Assembly: GCA_043746815.1 (NCBI GenBank)
Contig: JAYTQG010000181.1
Span: 8,205-72,204, forward strand
Direction: 5' to 3'
DNA from: JAYTQG01 sp043746815
GTDB lineage: Bacteria > Actinomycetota > Thermoleophilia > Miltoncostaeales > Miltoncostaeaceae
Length of the DNA stretch: 64,000 nucleotides
Shown: positions 7,319-15,701 of the stretch, piece after piece
How the letters are laid out: every line of letters starts with the position of its first letter
How positions within the stretch are numbered: the stretch's first letter is position 1
Translations under genes and position numbers: made by a program
The notes under the pieces: generated by a model
What the model was told of the DNA's origin: nothing
Database searches by the model: none
What the model saw: only the letters and a program-made list of their open reading frames with translations

Positions 7319-8401
7319 ATGGCTTCAGCTTCGACGACGTCGATCAGCGGTATCGAAGAGCTTCTGGGAGACCGCGGGGAATACCTGCTCGCCCACCGTT
7401 CAACGACCATCGACGCCTCGCGCCTCCAAATACCGAGCGCAAATGTGGTGGGCGACTCCTTCGTGCCGTCGGATCGTCCCGTCCCGGTACTCCGGGCCCT
7501 CCAGACGCTCTTCGGCACTGGCCGTCTCGCGAACACGGGCTACCTATCGATCCTGCCGGTGGATCAGGGAATCGAGCACTCCGCCGGTGCATCGTTTGCG
7601 AAGAATCCCGACTATTTTGATCCGATCAAGATCGTTGAACTCGCGATGGAGGGTGGCTGCAACGCCGTCGCGACGACCCTTGGTGCCCTTGGCCTCGCGG
7701 CCCGCAAGTACGCGCACCGCATCCCGTTCATGTTGAAGCTGAACCACAACGAGTTCCTCTCATACCCAAACTCGTTTGACCAAACGATGTTCGGTAGCGT
7801 CCGCCAGGCCTACGAGCAGGGCTGTGTCGCCGTCGGGGCGACGATCTACTTCGGCTCGCCCGAGTCGCGTCGCCAGATCCGTGAGGTCTCCGAGGCATTC
7901 GCCGCAGCTCACGAACTGGGGATGGCGACGGTGCTGTGGTGCTACCTGCGGAGCACCGGCTTCACGAAGACCGACACGCACCCGGATCTGCACACCGCAA
8001 CCGACCTCACCGGCCAGGCAAACCACCTGGGTGTGACGTTGCAGGCCGACATCATCAAGCAGAAGCTGCCGGATACGCCCGCTCCCGGATTTGACCTCCT
8101 CAAGTTCGGCAAGAGCGACCCGCGGATGTACTCAGAGCTGATCAGCGACCACCCGATCGACATGTGCCGCTACCAGGTAGCCAATTGCTACATGGGCCGC
8201 ATTCCGCTGATCAACTCGGGCGGTGCCTCAGGCGACAACGACCTGCAGGATGCCGTCGCGACGGCCGTCATCAACAAGCGGGCCGGTGGCGCGGGGCTCA
8301 TCTCGGGTCGTAAGGCCTTCCAGAAGCCGATGGTCGATGGCGTCGCCCTGTTGAACGCCGTCCAGGACGTCTACCTCTGCGACGAGGTTTCCCTCGCCTA
8401 G
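7319..8401 (+). CDS. Class I fructose-bisphosphate aldolase (DhnA/FbaB type)
   Basis: A 360-residue TIM-barrel aldolase of the archaeal-type class I family, forming a lysine Schiff base with fructose 1,6-bisphosphate or dihydroxyacetone phosphate in glycolysis and gluconeogenesis. Family landmarks include SILPVDQGIEHSAG, FMLKLNHNE, LLKFGKSDPRMY, the phosphate-binding INSGGASGDND and GLISGRKAFQKP near the C-terminus. An SD-like GGGATCAGG lies just before the ATG. A candidate -10 TACGAT lies at 7281-7286. The next gene, ribulose-phosphate 3-epimerase, follows immediately, so the two sugar-phosphate enzymes are probably co-expressed. Confidence 0.9.
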   Translation: MASASTTSISGIEELLGDRGEYLLAHRSTTIDASRLQIPSANVVGDSFVPSDRPVPVLRALQTLFGTGRLANTGYLSILPVDQGIEHSAGASFAKNPDYFDPIKIVELAMEGGCNAVATTLGALGLAARKYAHRIPFMLKLNHNEFLSYPNSFDQTMFGSVRQAYEQGCVAVGATIYFGSPESRRQIREVSEAFAAAHELGMATVLWCYLRSTGFTKTDTHPDLHTATDLTGQANHLGVTLQADIIKQKLPDTPAPGFDLLKFGKSDPRMYSELISDHPIDMCRYQVANCYMGRIPLINSGGASGDNDLQDAVATAVINKRAGGAGLISGRKAFQKPMVDGVALLNAVQDVYLCDEVSLA

Positions 8402-8411
8402 CCATCAAGTA

Positions 8412-9050
8412 CTGCCCTCGGTCGCATCCGCAGACCTGCTCGCCTTGGGCGGGCAGGTGGAGCCGCTGGTCGCCGCTGGGGCCACACTGTTTCACTTCGA
8501 TGTGATGGATGGCCAGTTCGTTCCGAACATCGCGCTTGGGAGTGAACTCGCCAGGCAACTGTCGGGTCGACTCAAGGGCCGTGCAACCCTGGACGTCCAT
8601 CTGATGGTCAGTCGTCCGGGTGAGATTCTGGAGCGATTCCTCCCACTGGCGAGCTCGGTCAGCGTGCATCTGGAGGCTGATCCGCATCCGCATCGGCTGC
8701 TCGGGCGGATTCGAGAGGCGGGCTGCCACGCGGGCCTCGCGATCAACCCGGGGACGCCGATTGAGGCCGTCGCACCCTTGATTCCAGTGCTCGACTATGT
8801 CGTCGTGATGGGGGTGAATCCGGGGTTCTCAGGCCAGTCATTCATTCCCGAGACCGTCACCCGCGTGCGCGAGCTGCGGACGCTGCTGCCGGAGCGCGTG
8901 ATGATCGAGGTGGACGGCGGCGTCGACGCGGACAACGTTGGCGAGCTGGTTCGTCGTGGGGCGAACTGGCTGGTTTCGGCCTCAGCAATTTTTGGTGCGC
9001 CGGATCCAACCGCCACGTACGAGAAGCTACAAGCCGCGACCAGCCATTGA
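8412..9050 (+). CDS. rpe: Ribulose-phosphate 3-epimerase (start codon uncertain)
   Basis: A TIM-barrel epimerase that interconverts ribulose 5-phosphate and xylulose 5-phosphate. Visible motifs: HFDVMDGQFVPN, LDVHLMV, GLAINPGTP, VMGVNPGFSGQSF, EVDGGV. The first ATG/GTG/TTG in frame is TTG 8445, but the codons before it (8412-8444) encode LPSVASADLLAL, matching the conserved first strand (PSxLSAD) of the family. The frame is open back to a stop at 8352 without any ATG, GTG or TTG. I therefore place the start at CTG 8412, with doubt. The gene begins 11 bases after the aldolase stop and overlaps ribD. Confidence 0.85.
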   Translation: MPSVASADLLALGGQVEPLVAAGATLFHFDVMDGQFVPNIALGSELARQLSGRLKGRATLDVHLMVSRPGEILERFLPLASSVSVHLEADPHPHRLLGRIREAGCHAGLAINPGTPIEAVAPLIPVLDYVVVMGVNPGFSGQSFIPETVTRVRELRTLLPERVMIEVDGGVDADNVGELVRRGANWLVSASAIFGAPDPTATYEKLQAATSH

Positions 9051-10156
9051 GCGTGACGCCAGCTGAGGTCGCGCTCCTCGGCCGTGCCGCTGAGCTTGCA
9101 GGACGAGGACGGGGGCGCACCAGCCCGAACCCATTGGTCGGCGCCGTCGTGGCCCAGGGGGGGCGCATCGTCGGGGAGGGCTGGCACATGGGGCCTGGTT
9201 TGGCCCATGCGGAGGTCATGGCACTCGCCGCCGCGGGGCCGCGGGCACAGGGTGCGACAGTGGCCTGCACCCTGGAGCCCTGCTCGCACTTCGGCCGGAC
9301 ACCTCCCTGTACCGACGCCCTGATTGCCGCTGGCGTCCGGCGCGTCGTGATCGGGGTGCTGGATCCCCTTGAACGAAGTCGCGCCCAGGGCGTTGCGGTC
9401 CTCACCGCAGCGGGAATTGAGGTCGCGGTGGCCGAGGGCGGGTCCGCGGAGGCCTGCTGGGAGGCGAACGCGGCCTTCCTGACATGGGCGAGCACAGGGC
9501 AGCCGCTTGTGACGCTGAAGCTTGCGACGAGTCTCGACGGCAAGATCGCGACGGCCTCGGGTGAGAGCAAGTGGATCACCGGGGGCCCCGCCCGCGAGCG
9601 CGTCCATCAGTGGCGTGCAGCATCGGACGCGGTGATGATTGGCATCGGAACGGCGTTGGCGGACAACCCAACGCTCACCGCACGTGACGTGGCCGAGGTG
9701 CACCGCCAGCCGCGGCGTGTGGTGGTGGACTCGGGCGCCCGCCTTCCGCTTGACAGTGCGCTCGTTGCTGGTGCCGGTGATGTTCCGTTGACGGTGATCG
9801 TCACGGACGGCGCGGATGCGAATCGGGTCCAGCGGTTGACCGATGCGGGTGCAACTGTTCTTCGGGCAGGAGGTGGACCGCGCGTTGATCTCGGCGCGGC
9901 ACTCACGGCCCTTGCAGCCGACGGCGTCCTATCGGTGTTCGTCGAGGGGGGAGCCGAGCTTGCCGCGGGTCTTGTCGAGGCGAACCTGGTCGACCGCGTC
10001 GCCTGGTTTCTCGCACCGAAACTGATCGGTGGCGCGGGAGCCCCGGGTGCGCTTGGAGGGGTCGGCCTCGCCAGCCTGGCTGACGCGCCCCGGCTGACCC
10101 GGATGGCCGTTGAGCAAATCGGAGAAGATGTCCTTGTGACCGGGAGCCTGCGCTGA
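9047..10156 (+). CDS. ribD: Bifunctional riboflavin biosynthesis deaminase/reductase RibD
   Basis: A 369-residue fusion catalysing the second and third steps of riboflavin synthesis: pyrimidine deamination, then NADPH-dependent ribosyl reduction. The N-terminal cytidine-deaminase fold has zinc ligands in AHAEVMAL and CTLEPCSHFGRTPPC. The C-terminal reductase (about 150-369) shows LKLATSLDGKIAT, SKWITG and VEGGAELAAGLVE. TTG 9047 overlaps the rpe stop; GTG 9053 is an equally good start. It is the first gene of ribD-ribE-ribBA-ribH, all joined by overlaps. No FMN riboswitch can fit in front because the rpe frame runs straight into it. Confidence 0.95.
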   Translation: MSVTPAEVALLGRAAELAGRGRGRTSPNPLVGAVVAQGGRIVGEGWHMGPGLAHAEVMALAAAGPRAQGATVACTLEPCSHFGRTPPCTDALIAAGVRRVVIGVLDPLERSRAQGVAVLTAAGIEVAVAEGGSAEACWEANAAFLTWASTGQPLVTLKLATSLDGKIATASGESKWITGGPARERVHQWRAASDAVMIGIGTALADNPTLTARDVAEVHRQPRRVVVDSGARLPLDSALVAGAGDVPLTVIVTDGADANRVQRLTDAGATVLRAGGGPRVDLGAALTALAADGVLSVFVEGGAELAAGLVEANLVDRVAWFLAPKLIGGAGAPGALGGVGLASLADAPRLTRMAVEQIGEDVLVTGSLR

Positions 10157-10755
10157 TGTTTACGGGACTCATCGAAGAAATCGGCGCCGTCGCTGCGATC
10201 ACCCGGAACGGACCGGGGGCACGCCTCACAATTCGCTGTCAGACCGTCCTCGAGGGGATCGCCCTCGGTGACTCCGTCGCGGTCAACGGTGCGTGCCTCA
10301 CGGCCACCGAGATCACGGACTCGTCGTTTGCCGTGGACTGTGTCGCGGAGACCCTTTCCCGCACCGCGATCGGAACACTCGAGGTCGGAACCCCGGTCAA
10401 CCTGGAGCGCGCCATGCGCCTCGGCGACCGCCTGGGCGGCCACCTGGTGCAGGGCCATATCGACGGTACCGGCGAGGTCGTGGCCCTGACCCCCGAGGGC
10501 GACAGCCTCCGTGTTCGGGTCCGCCTCCCCGAGGACCTCTGCAAATACGTGGTCGAGAAGGGAAGCGTCGCGATCGATGGGATTTCGCTCACCATCGCTG
10601 AGCGTCACGACGATGGCCTGACGGTCGCGCTGATCCCGCACACGATGGCGCACACGACGCTCGGCCCCGCCAGCCAGGGACGGATGGTCAACCTGGAGGT
10701 CGACCTCGTGGCAAAGTATGTGGCCCAGCTGGTTCAGCCGTACCAAGGACGTTGA
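10156..10755 (+). CDS. ribE: Riboflavin synthase, alpha subunit
   Basis: A 199-residue enzyme that dismutates two molecules of dimethyl-ribityllumazine into riboflavin. It has the two tandem lumazine-binding barrels of the family. The first starts MFTGLIEEIG with VNGACLTAT; the second begins near residue 95 with GGHLVQGHIDG and contains GSVAIDGISLT. Length is normal. The ATG shares its A with the ribD stop (TGATG), indicating translational coupling. Confidence 0.95.
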   Translation: MFTGLIEEIGAVAAITRNGPGARLTIRCQTVLEGIALGDSVAVNGACLTATEITDSSFAVDCVAETLSRTAIGTLEVGTPVNLERAMRLGDRLGGHLVQGHIDGTGEVVALTPEGDSLRVRVRLPEDLCKYVVEKGSVAIDGISLTIAERHDDGLTVALIPHTMAHTTLGPASQGRMVNLEVDLVAKYVAQLVQPYQGR

Positions 10756-10757
10756 CC

Positions 10758-12020
10758 GTGGCGACAATGGCGTATCCGTTTGCATCCATCGAGGAAGCCA
10801 TCGAAGAGATTCGGGCGGGCCGGATGGTGGTCGTGTGCGACAACGAGGACCGCGAAAACGAGGGCGACCTCGTCATGGCCGCCCAGTTCGCGACACCCGA
10901 GGCCGTCAACTTCATGATGACCCACGCCCGCGGTCTGATCTGCCTGGCGCTGACGGGTGAACGGATCGACCAGCTGGGATTGCGTCTTCAAGCCAAGCGG
11001 AACGAGTCGACGCTTGGTACCGCGTTCGTGGAGTCCATTGAGGCCCGCGACGGCGTGACGACGGGCATCTCGGCGCCCGACCGGTCGCGGACGATCATGA
11101 CGGCCATCGACCCGAACATGAGTCGCGACGACTTGCGTACGCCCGGGCACGTGTTTCCGCTACGCGCTCAGGACGGCGGCGTGCTGAAGCGCTCCGGCCA
11201 CACCGAAGCCGCCGTCGACCTCGCACGGCTGGCGGGCCTCATTCCCGCGGGTGTCATCTGCGAGATCGCCCGCCCCGATGGGACAATGGCGCGGGTCGCG
11301 GATCTGGTGCCCTTCGCCGAGGAACACCGCCTCAAGATCATCACGGTCGCCCAGCTGATCGAGTTTCGTCGCCAGAACGAGCGGTTGATTGAGGCGGGGG
11401 TCGGAGTCCGTCTGCCGACCGACCATGGGGACTTCACGGCCGTCGGCTATCGCAGCCTGCTGGACGGCAAGGATCACCTCGCGATGGTCCGCGGGGAGGT
11501 CGCAGGAAAAGAGAACGTACTGGTTCGCGTCCACTCGGAGTGCCTGACGGGCGATGTCTTTCACTCCCGCCGCTGCGACTGCGGCCAACAGCTGGACCGC
11601 GCGATGGAACTGATTGCGGAGGCGGGGGAGGGTGTCTTCCTCTATATCGCTCAGGAGGGGCGCGGGATTGGCCTCTTGAACAAGCTGCGGGCCTATGAGC
11701 TGCAGGACAACGGACGCGACACGGTCGAGGCAAACCTCGAACTCGGCTTCCCTGCTGATCTTCGCGACTACGGCATCGGCGCCCAAATCCTCGTGGACCT
11801 TGGCCTGACGTCGATTCGCCTCCTCACCAATAACCCGAAGAAGCTCGTCGGACTGGAGGGGTATGGCCTCCGGATCAGCGAACGGGTGCCGATCGAGATC
11901 CCACCGGGTGACGACAACCGCCGGTACCTGCAGACCAAGCGCGACAAGATGGATCACCTCCTGCATCATCAGGATCTTCGGTTCGATGAGGACGAGCCAG
12001 CAGAGGGCACCGAGCCGTAA
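10758..12020 (+). CDS. ribBA: Bifunctional DHBP synthase / GTP cyclohydrolase II
   Basis: About 420 residues. The N-terminal half (about 1-205) is 3,4-dihydroxy-2-butanone-4-phosphate synthase, with the acidic active-site motif DNEDRENEGDL and HVFPLRAQDGGVL...GHTEAAVDL. The C-terminal half is GTP cyclohydrolase II, with zinc ligands in HSECLTGDVFHSRRCDCGQQ, then EGRGIGLLNKLRAY and LLTNNPKKLVGLEGYGL. Both activities look intact. Possible starts are TTG 10752 (overlapping the ribE stop), GTG 10758 and ATG 10767; I list the GTG. It supplies both substrates that converge on ribH. Confidence 0.95.
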   Translation: MATMAYPFASIEEAIEEIRAGRMVVVCDNEDRENEGDLVMAAQFATPEAVNFMMTHARGLICLALTGERIDQLGLRLQAKRNESTLGTAFVESIEARDGVTTGISAPDRSRTIMTAIDPNMSRDDLRTPGHVFPLRAQDGGVLKRSGHTEAAVDLARLAGLIPAGVICEIARPDGTMARVADLVPFAEEHRLKIITVAQLIEFRRQNERLIEAGVGVRLPTDHGDFTAVGYRSLLDGKDHLAMVRGEVAGKENVLVRVHSECLTGDVFHSRRCDCGQQLDRAMELIAEAGEGVFLYIAQEGRGIGLLNKLRAYELQDNGRDTVEANLELGFPADLRDYGIGAQILVDLGLTSIRLLTNNPKKLVGLEGYGLRISERVPIEIPPGDDNRRYLQTKRDKMDHLLHHQDLRFDEDEPAEGTEP

Positions 12021-12502
12021 TGGCGAGGATCGGCCCGCCTCCGCCCGCGCCAGTGTTGGAGCGCTCGAACGTGCGCGTTGCGGCCCTCGTCGCGGGGTTT
12101 CACGAGGGGCTGGCGACGCAACTGTTGGACGGAACGCGCGGGCGTCTGACGGAGTGCGGCCTTCCGGGCGGCGCGCTTGCCGAGTTCTGGGTGCCCGGCG
12201 CCTTTGAGTTGCCCCTGGCCTGTCAGGTCGCGGCGGCGACCGATGACTACGCGGCGCTGATCGTCCTCGGGGTCGTGATCCGTGGTCAGACACCGAACTT
12301 CGACTACATCTGCCAGGCGGCCATCAACGGGATCGCCAGCGTCGGTCTCGCATTCTCAATTCCGATCGGGTTTGGCCTGCTGACCGTCGACAACGTGGCT
12401 CAGGCCGAGGCCCGCGCAGGCGGTGACGTCGGTAACTCCGGCGTCGACGCGGCTGACGCCGCCGTGAAGATGTTGAACCTTGGTGGTCAGCTTCAGCGTT
12501 AG
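12020..12502 (+). CDS. ribH: 6,7-dimethyl-8-ribityllumazine synthase (His-to-Asn variant)
   Basis: A 160-residue lumazine synthase, the penultimate riboflavin enzyme. Family motifs are present: WVPGAFELPLA, LGVVIRGQT, GLLTVDN, ARAGGDVGNSG. The catalytic-site segment reads RGQTPNFDYI where most family members have RGxTxHFDYV, so the conserved active-site His (His88 in the Bacillus enzyme) is Asn here; the codon is AAC. The ATG overlaps the ribBA stop. The rest of the active site, including the Arg in ARAGG, is intact, so I expect function with altered rate. Confidence 0.92.
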   Translation: MARIGPPPPAPVLERSNVRVAALVAGFHEGLATQLLDGTRGRLTECGLPGGALAEFWVPGAFELPLACQVAAATDDYAALIVLGVVIRGQTPNFDYICQAAINGIASVGLAFSIPIGFGLLTVDNVAQAEARAGGDVGNSGVDAADAAVKMLNLGGQLQR

Positions 12503-12518
12503 ATCCCGAGTTGGGAAC

Positions 12519-13106
12519 GTGCGTAACTGGGGCGCGACTCCCGAGGAGCGCCGACGCGTCTACCCCGCGGATGCGCTGCTGCCTGAGACCTCAGAGCGCC
12601 TGACCCGCGCGGTCAGCGTCTCGGCACCGCCCGCAACCCTCTACCGGTGGCTCTGCCAGATGCAGGTCGCGCCGTACAGCTACGACCTCGTTGACAACTT
12701 CGGCCGCAAGAGTCCTCCGGAGCTGACCCCCGGGGCGGAGCACCTGAGCGTCGGGCAGACCTTGATGGTGGTCTTCCGACTGACCAACGTTCAGCCGGGA
12801 TGGATGTTCACGGGTGTGACGCGCCCCTGGTGGGGGCGGCTGTTCGGCCAGGTCGCGGTGACCTACGCCGCGGAGCCCGTCGACGAGACGCACGCTCGAC
12901 TGGTCAGCCGGATGGTCTTTGCGAGCCAGTCACGCCTCGGACGCCTACGGGCGGTGGCGCTCACCTGGGGCGATCTCGTGATGTTGCGACGCCAACTCTT
13001 GAACCTCAAAGGCTATGCGGAGCGTGACGCAACTCGAGATCCAGCAGCGTCCGCTTCGCTTCCAGTCCGCCCCCAAAGCCGCCGAGGCCGCCGCCGGTTG
13101 CGATGA
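12519..13106 (+). CDS. SRPBCC-like protein of unknown function
   Basis: GTG 12519 gives about 195 residues. The layout and motifs resemble the START/SRPBCC lipid- or ligand-binding fold: an N-terminal strand (TRAVSVSAPPATLYRWLCQMQ), a middle MVVFRLTNVQPGWMFTGVTRP and a long C-terminal helix. No catalytic residues are recognised. It begins 16 bases after ribH, possibly as the last gene of that transcript. The final 100 bases overlap the convergent ogt gene; the basic Arg-rich last 30 residues may simply be read-through beyond the folded domain. Confidence 0.65.
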   Translation: MRNWGATPEERRRVYPADALLPETSERLTRAVSVSAPPATLYRWLCQMQVAPYSYDLVDNFGRKSPPELTPGAEHLSVGQTLMVVFRLTNVQPGWMFTGVTRPWWGRLFGQVAVTYAAEPVDETHARLVSRMVFASQSRLGRLRAVALTWGDLVMLRRQLLNLKGYAERDATRDPAASASLPVRPQSRRGRRRLR

Positions 13107-13482
13107 CGCGGTGACAGGGGAGGACGATGGCGACGGGGTTTCGTCCATTCGCCGATCCCACTGCGCGCACTGCCGCCGGGCGCCCGATCCGCTCAGCCTG
13201 CTCGGCGTAGCTGACCGTCTCGCCGTAGGGAATCGTCGCGAGGGCGTGCCAGGCATCCAGCTGAAAGGGCGTACCGGTCAGGTCAAGCGGCAGATCGAAG
13301 GTCATCCGTGTGCCCGCGAAGTATTCGTCCAGTTGGCGAACCGTTTCCTCAAGGTGACGGTTCGCTCCCTCCACCGCGTCGCCCGGGTCGACCTCCCAGC
13401 CAACGTGCTGCAGCCCGATATCCGACGCGACGAGCGTCAGGGCTCCAACGGGACTGTCAACGGTCTGCGTGTGGCGTGTCAC
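13006..13482 (-). CDS. ogt: Methylated-DNA--protein-cysteine methyltransferase
   Basis: A 158-residue suicide repair protein that takes alkyl groups from O6-alkylguanine onto its own cysteine. The active-site motif is PCHRV in NPVAIVLPCHRVIATGG (about 120-136). GETVSYAEQAERIGRPAAVRAVG is the DNA-binding helix-turn-helix, written here as GETVSYAEQ and RPAAVRAVG. Its start abuts the stop of the ada/alkA gene, so alkylation sensing and repair are encoded together. Confidence 0.94.
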   Translation of the reverse strand: MTRHTQTVDSPVGALTLVASDIGLQHVGWEVDPGDAVEGANRHLEETVRQLDEYFAGTRMTFDLPLDLTGTPFQLDAWHALATIPYGETVSYAEQAERIGRPAAVRAVGSANGRNPVAIVLPCHRVIATGGGLGGFGGGLEAKRTLLDLELRHAPHSL

Positions 13483-14949
13483 TTACGTCTCCTTCGTCGG
13501 TGCAGTATCCAGTGATGCCCAGAGGTGGTGGGCGGCGTAGGCCCCCCAGGGGCGCCAGCGCTCCGCCAGGGCGGCGACTGCTTGCCGGTCGGTTGGATAG
13601 CCGAGGCGGGCGATGGCGTTCACCACGCCGAGATCCGTTGGCAAAAACGCATCAGGGTCGCCGAGTGCTCGCATCGCAATGTAGCTCGCCGTCCATGGTC
13701 CGATCCCAGGTTGCGCGACCAGCCGGGCGAAGGTCTCTTGACGGTCGGCACCCGGGTCCAGGACAAGGTCCCCCGCCGCGAGGACCTTGCAGAGCCCGAC
13801 AAGGGCGGCCGCCTTCGCGCGGGGCATCGGGAGCGCCGCGGGGTCGCTCTCGGCGATCGCGTGCGGCGTGGGAAAGAGGTGGGTGATGTCGCCGTCGGGC
13901 TCTGGAAGCGCTGTGCCGAGGCGGACCGCGAGCCGTGCCGCCTGGGTCCGGGCGGCGGCCACCGAGACCTGTTGTCCAAGCACGGCGCGGACCGCCAGTT
14001 CTGCTCCGTCGACGCTTCCCGGTACGCGGCGACCTGGAGACGCGGTGACAAGTGTGCCGAGGATCGGATCGGCGCCGAGAGCGCCGTCAATTGCGACCGG
14101 ATCGGCGTCCAGGTCCAAGAGGTGTCGGCACCGCTCAACCGCTGCGGGGAGGTCACGAAGGTCGTCCAGTCGCAGACTGCACGCGACGTGACCATCCGCC
14201 GGGGTCAGCGTCACGACCGCCGAGCCGTTCGGAAGTCGCAGGCTGCGGTGGAGCGTTCCATCAACCAGCGACTCGACGCCGGGAACGGCACGTGTACCCA
14301 GGAACTCGATCAGCCCGACTCCATGAAACGGGGCACGCACGGGAAGGCGCAGGGAGAGCAGCCCTGACGGTCCGGCGAGGGTTCCTGGCGGTGCGCCCCG
14401 GCGAAGTTCCGTCGGGGAGGACGCGAAGACGGCGCGCAGCGTGTCGTTGAACTGTCGGACGCTGGCAAAGCCTGCCGCGAATGCGACCTGCGTGAGTGGA
14501 AGCGCACTGTTCTCGATCAGGACGCGGGCGGTCTGGGCGCGCTGGGCGCGGGCGATCGCAAGGGGTCCTGCGCCAAGTTCTGCGGTCAGCTGGCGGCGGA
14601 CGTGGCGCTCGTCGTAGCCGAGGCGGCGCGCAAGGCCACCGACGCCCTCCCGGTCGACAAGGCCATCCGCGATCAGGCGCATTGCTCGCCCGACGATATC
14701 CGCCCGCTGGTTCCACTCCGGCGACCCAGGCGTTGCGTCCGGCCGACAGCGCTTGCAGGCCCGGTGGCCGGCGGCCTGCGCCGCGGCGGGTGTCGCGTAG
14801 AAGCGCACGTTCTCACGCTTCGGCGTCCTGGCCGGGCAGCTCGGGCGGCAGTAGATACCGGTCGTGCGGACACCCGCGTAGAACCACCCATCAAACCGAG
14901 TATCGCGGCTCGAAAGAACTCGGTACTGGCGGTCGAAGTCGTCGCTCAC
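13483..14949 (-). CDS. Ada methyl-phosphotriester regulator fused to AlkA glycosylase
   Basis: GTG 14949 (SDDFDRQYRVL) gives about 488 residues. Residues 1-80 form the Ada N-terminal zinc domain, which repairs methyl-phosphotriesters: FDGWFYAGVRTTGIYCRPSC with CKRC later, i.e. the four Cys ligands. Residues about 85-190 are an AraC-type helix-turn-helix (LARRLGYDERHVRRQL). The remainder is an AlkA N-terminal domain and a HhH-GPD glycosylase, with LVAQPGIGPWTASYIAMRAL and the catalytic Asp in FLPTDLGV. This fusion couples adaptive-response regulation to 3-methyladenine excision. ogt follows directly. Confidence 0.93.
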   Translation of the reverse strand: MSDDFDRQYRVLSSRDTRFDGWFYAGVRTTGIYCRPSCPARTPKRENVRFYATPAAAQAAGHRACKRCRPDATPGSPEWNQRADIVGRAMRLIADGLVDREGVGGLARRLGYDERHVRRQLTAELGAGPLAIARAQRAQTARVLIENSALPLTQVAFAAGFASVRQFNDTLRAVFASSPTELRRGAPPGTLAGPSGLLSLRLPVRAPFHGVGLIEFLGTRAVPGVESLVDGTLHRSLRLPNGSAVVTLTPADGHVACSLRLDDLRDLPAAVERCRHLLDLDADPVAIDGALGADPILGTLVTASPGRRVPGSVDGAELAVRAVLGQQVSVAAARTQAARLAVRLGTALPEPDGDITHLFPTPHAIAESDPAALPMPRAKAAALVGLCKVLAAGDLVLDPGADRQETFARLVAQPGIGPWTASYIAMRALGDPDAFLPTDLGVVNAIARLGYPTDRQAVAALAERWRPWGAYAAHHLWASLDTAPTKET

Positions 14950-15107
14950 GCTGCCATCCTGGCACGAGTGCCGGCCAACAACTAGCGGAAAACGGACAGG
15001 CGAGTGACCTCGGATCGTCGGCGGCGCGCCGTTGAAGTGGTGCGCCGGGAGCGTCCGCGGTGGTGAAGCGGGCAACCACGTTCAGACTGACGTACGCTTA
15101 ACGAGAT

Positions 15108-15129
15108 AGGGCCCCACGCGTGGGGCCCT
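15108..15129. terminator. 22-bp perfect palindrome, possible terminator or operator
   Basis: AGGGCCCCACGCGTGGGGCCCT is perfectly self-complementary. It lies between the SLOG gene end and the ada/alkA start. It may terminate the defence operon (minus strand), although only TT/AT-poor flanks follow, or it may bind a dimeric regulator. Confidence 0.45.
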
Positions 15130-15218
15130 TCCAATTCACTGGACACCCGCGAGCGTTTCGGCGGGACGATCCGGACCGGACCTCGATCGCGGACGGTGAG
15201 CGGCGAGGCAGTCGGTGC

Positions 15219-15701
15219 CTAGCTGCGTTGAGCCGAGTTGGGCCAAATGACGCGTAAGTCGATCCCTCGGGCGCGGGCGTACGAGACGACGTCCGCTGTG
15301 CCTCCCTTGCCAGCCGCAGGTTGCCCGTCCCAGACCGCCACGAGAACATCAGATCGATCGGCGATCTCCTTCCCCGCAGCGAGAAAGGCGGCCTGACTTG
15401 GCTTCTCGAAGGGCAAGATAGTGTTTTCGGTGGCTAGGGCGACAAGGGCCCCGTACGCAATCTCGCTACCGGCAGAGCCGAAGCTCTTCTCGTAGCCCTC
15501 GCTCGGGGTGATGACATGGAGGCGCCCACCCGCCGCCAGGACTGCGAAGGCGAACAGTTGGTCAGCCCCCTCGGCCAGGCTCGTCACGCCGACGATCTCG
15601 TCGCCCGCCTCCTCAAGCAGGATGCCGCAGATGTGTGCCGCCACCAGGCGACGAGTGTGAGCGCCTAGATTCTGGTGTCCTGTGCATCCGAAGCGCTTCA
15701 T
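15219..15701 (-). CDS. Stand-alone SLOG (Rossmann-like nucleotide-sensor) domain protein
   Basis: A 160-residue single-domain protein of Rossmann-like SLOG type. Landmarks: GCTGHQNLG at residues 5-13, VTSLAEGADQLFA at 39-51, HVITPSEGYEKSF at 62-74, DVLVAVWDG at 118-126 and GGTADVVSYAR at 133-143. SLOG domains bind nucleotide-derived ligands; in the Thoeris effector ThsA a SLOG domain binds the cyclic ADP-ribose signal. The ATG overlaps the caspase gene stop by four bases, so it is the third gene of a TIR-caspase-SLOG operon. It may sense the TIR product or regulate the protease (inference). No enzyme activity is evident. Confidence 0.75.
   Translation of the reverse strand: MKRFGCTGHQNLGAHTRRLVAAHICGILLEEAGDEIVGVTSLAEGADQLFAFAVLAAGGRLHVITPSEGYEKSFGSAGSEIAYGALVALATENTILPFEKPSQAAFLAAGKEIADRSDVLVAVWDGQPAAGKGGTADVVSYARARGIDLRVIWPNSAQRS

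Noticed and set aside
8352..9060. FMN riboswitch before ribD
   Set aside because: rpe coding sequence runs into ribD with overlapping codons; no leader exists in which it could fold.
13006..13106. Gene error suggested by the 100-base overlap of the SRPBCC and ogt genes
   Set aside because: Tail-to-tail overlaps recur in this window (rnhB/yraN, nuclease/ubiA, merR/secreted protein), so it is a normal feature here.
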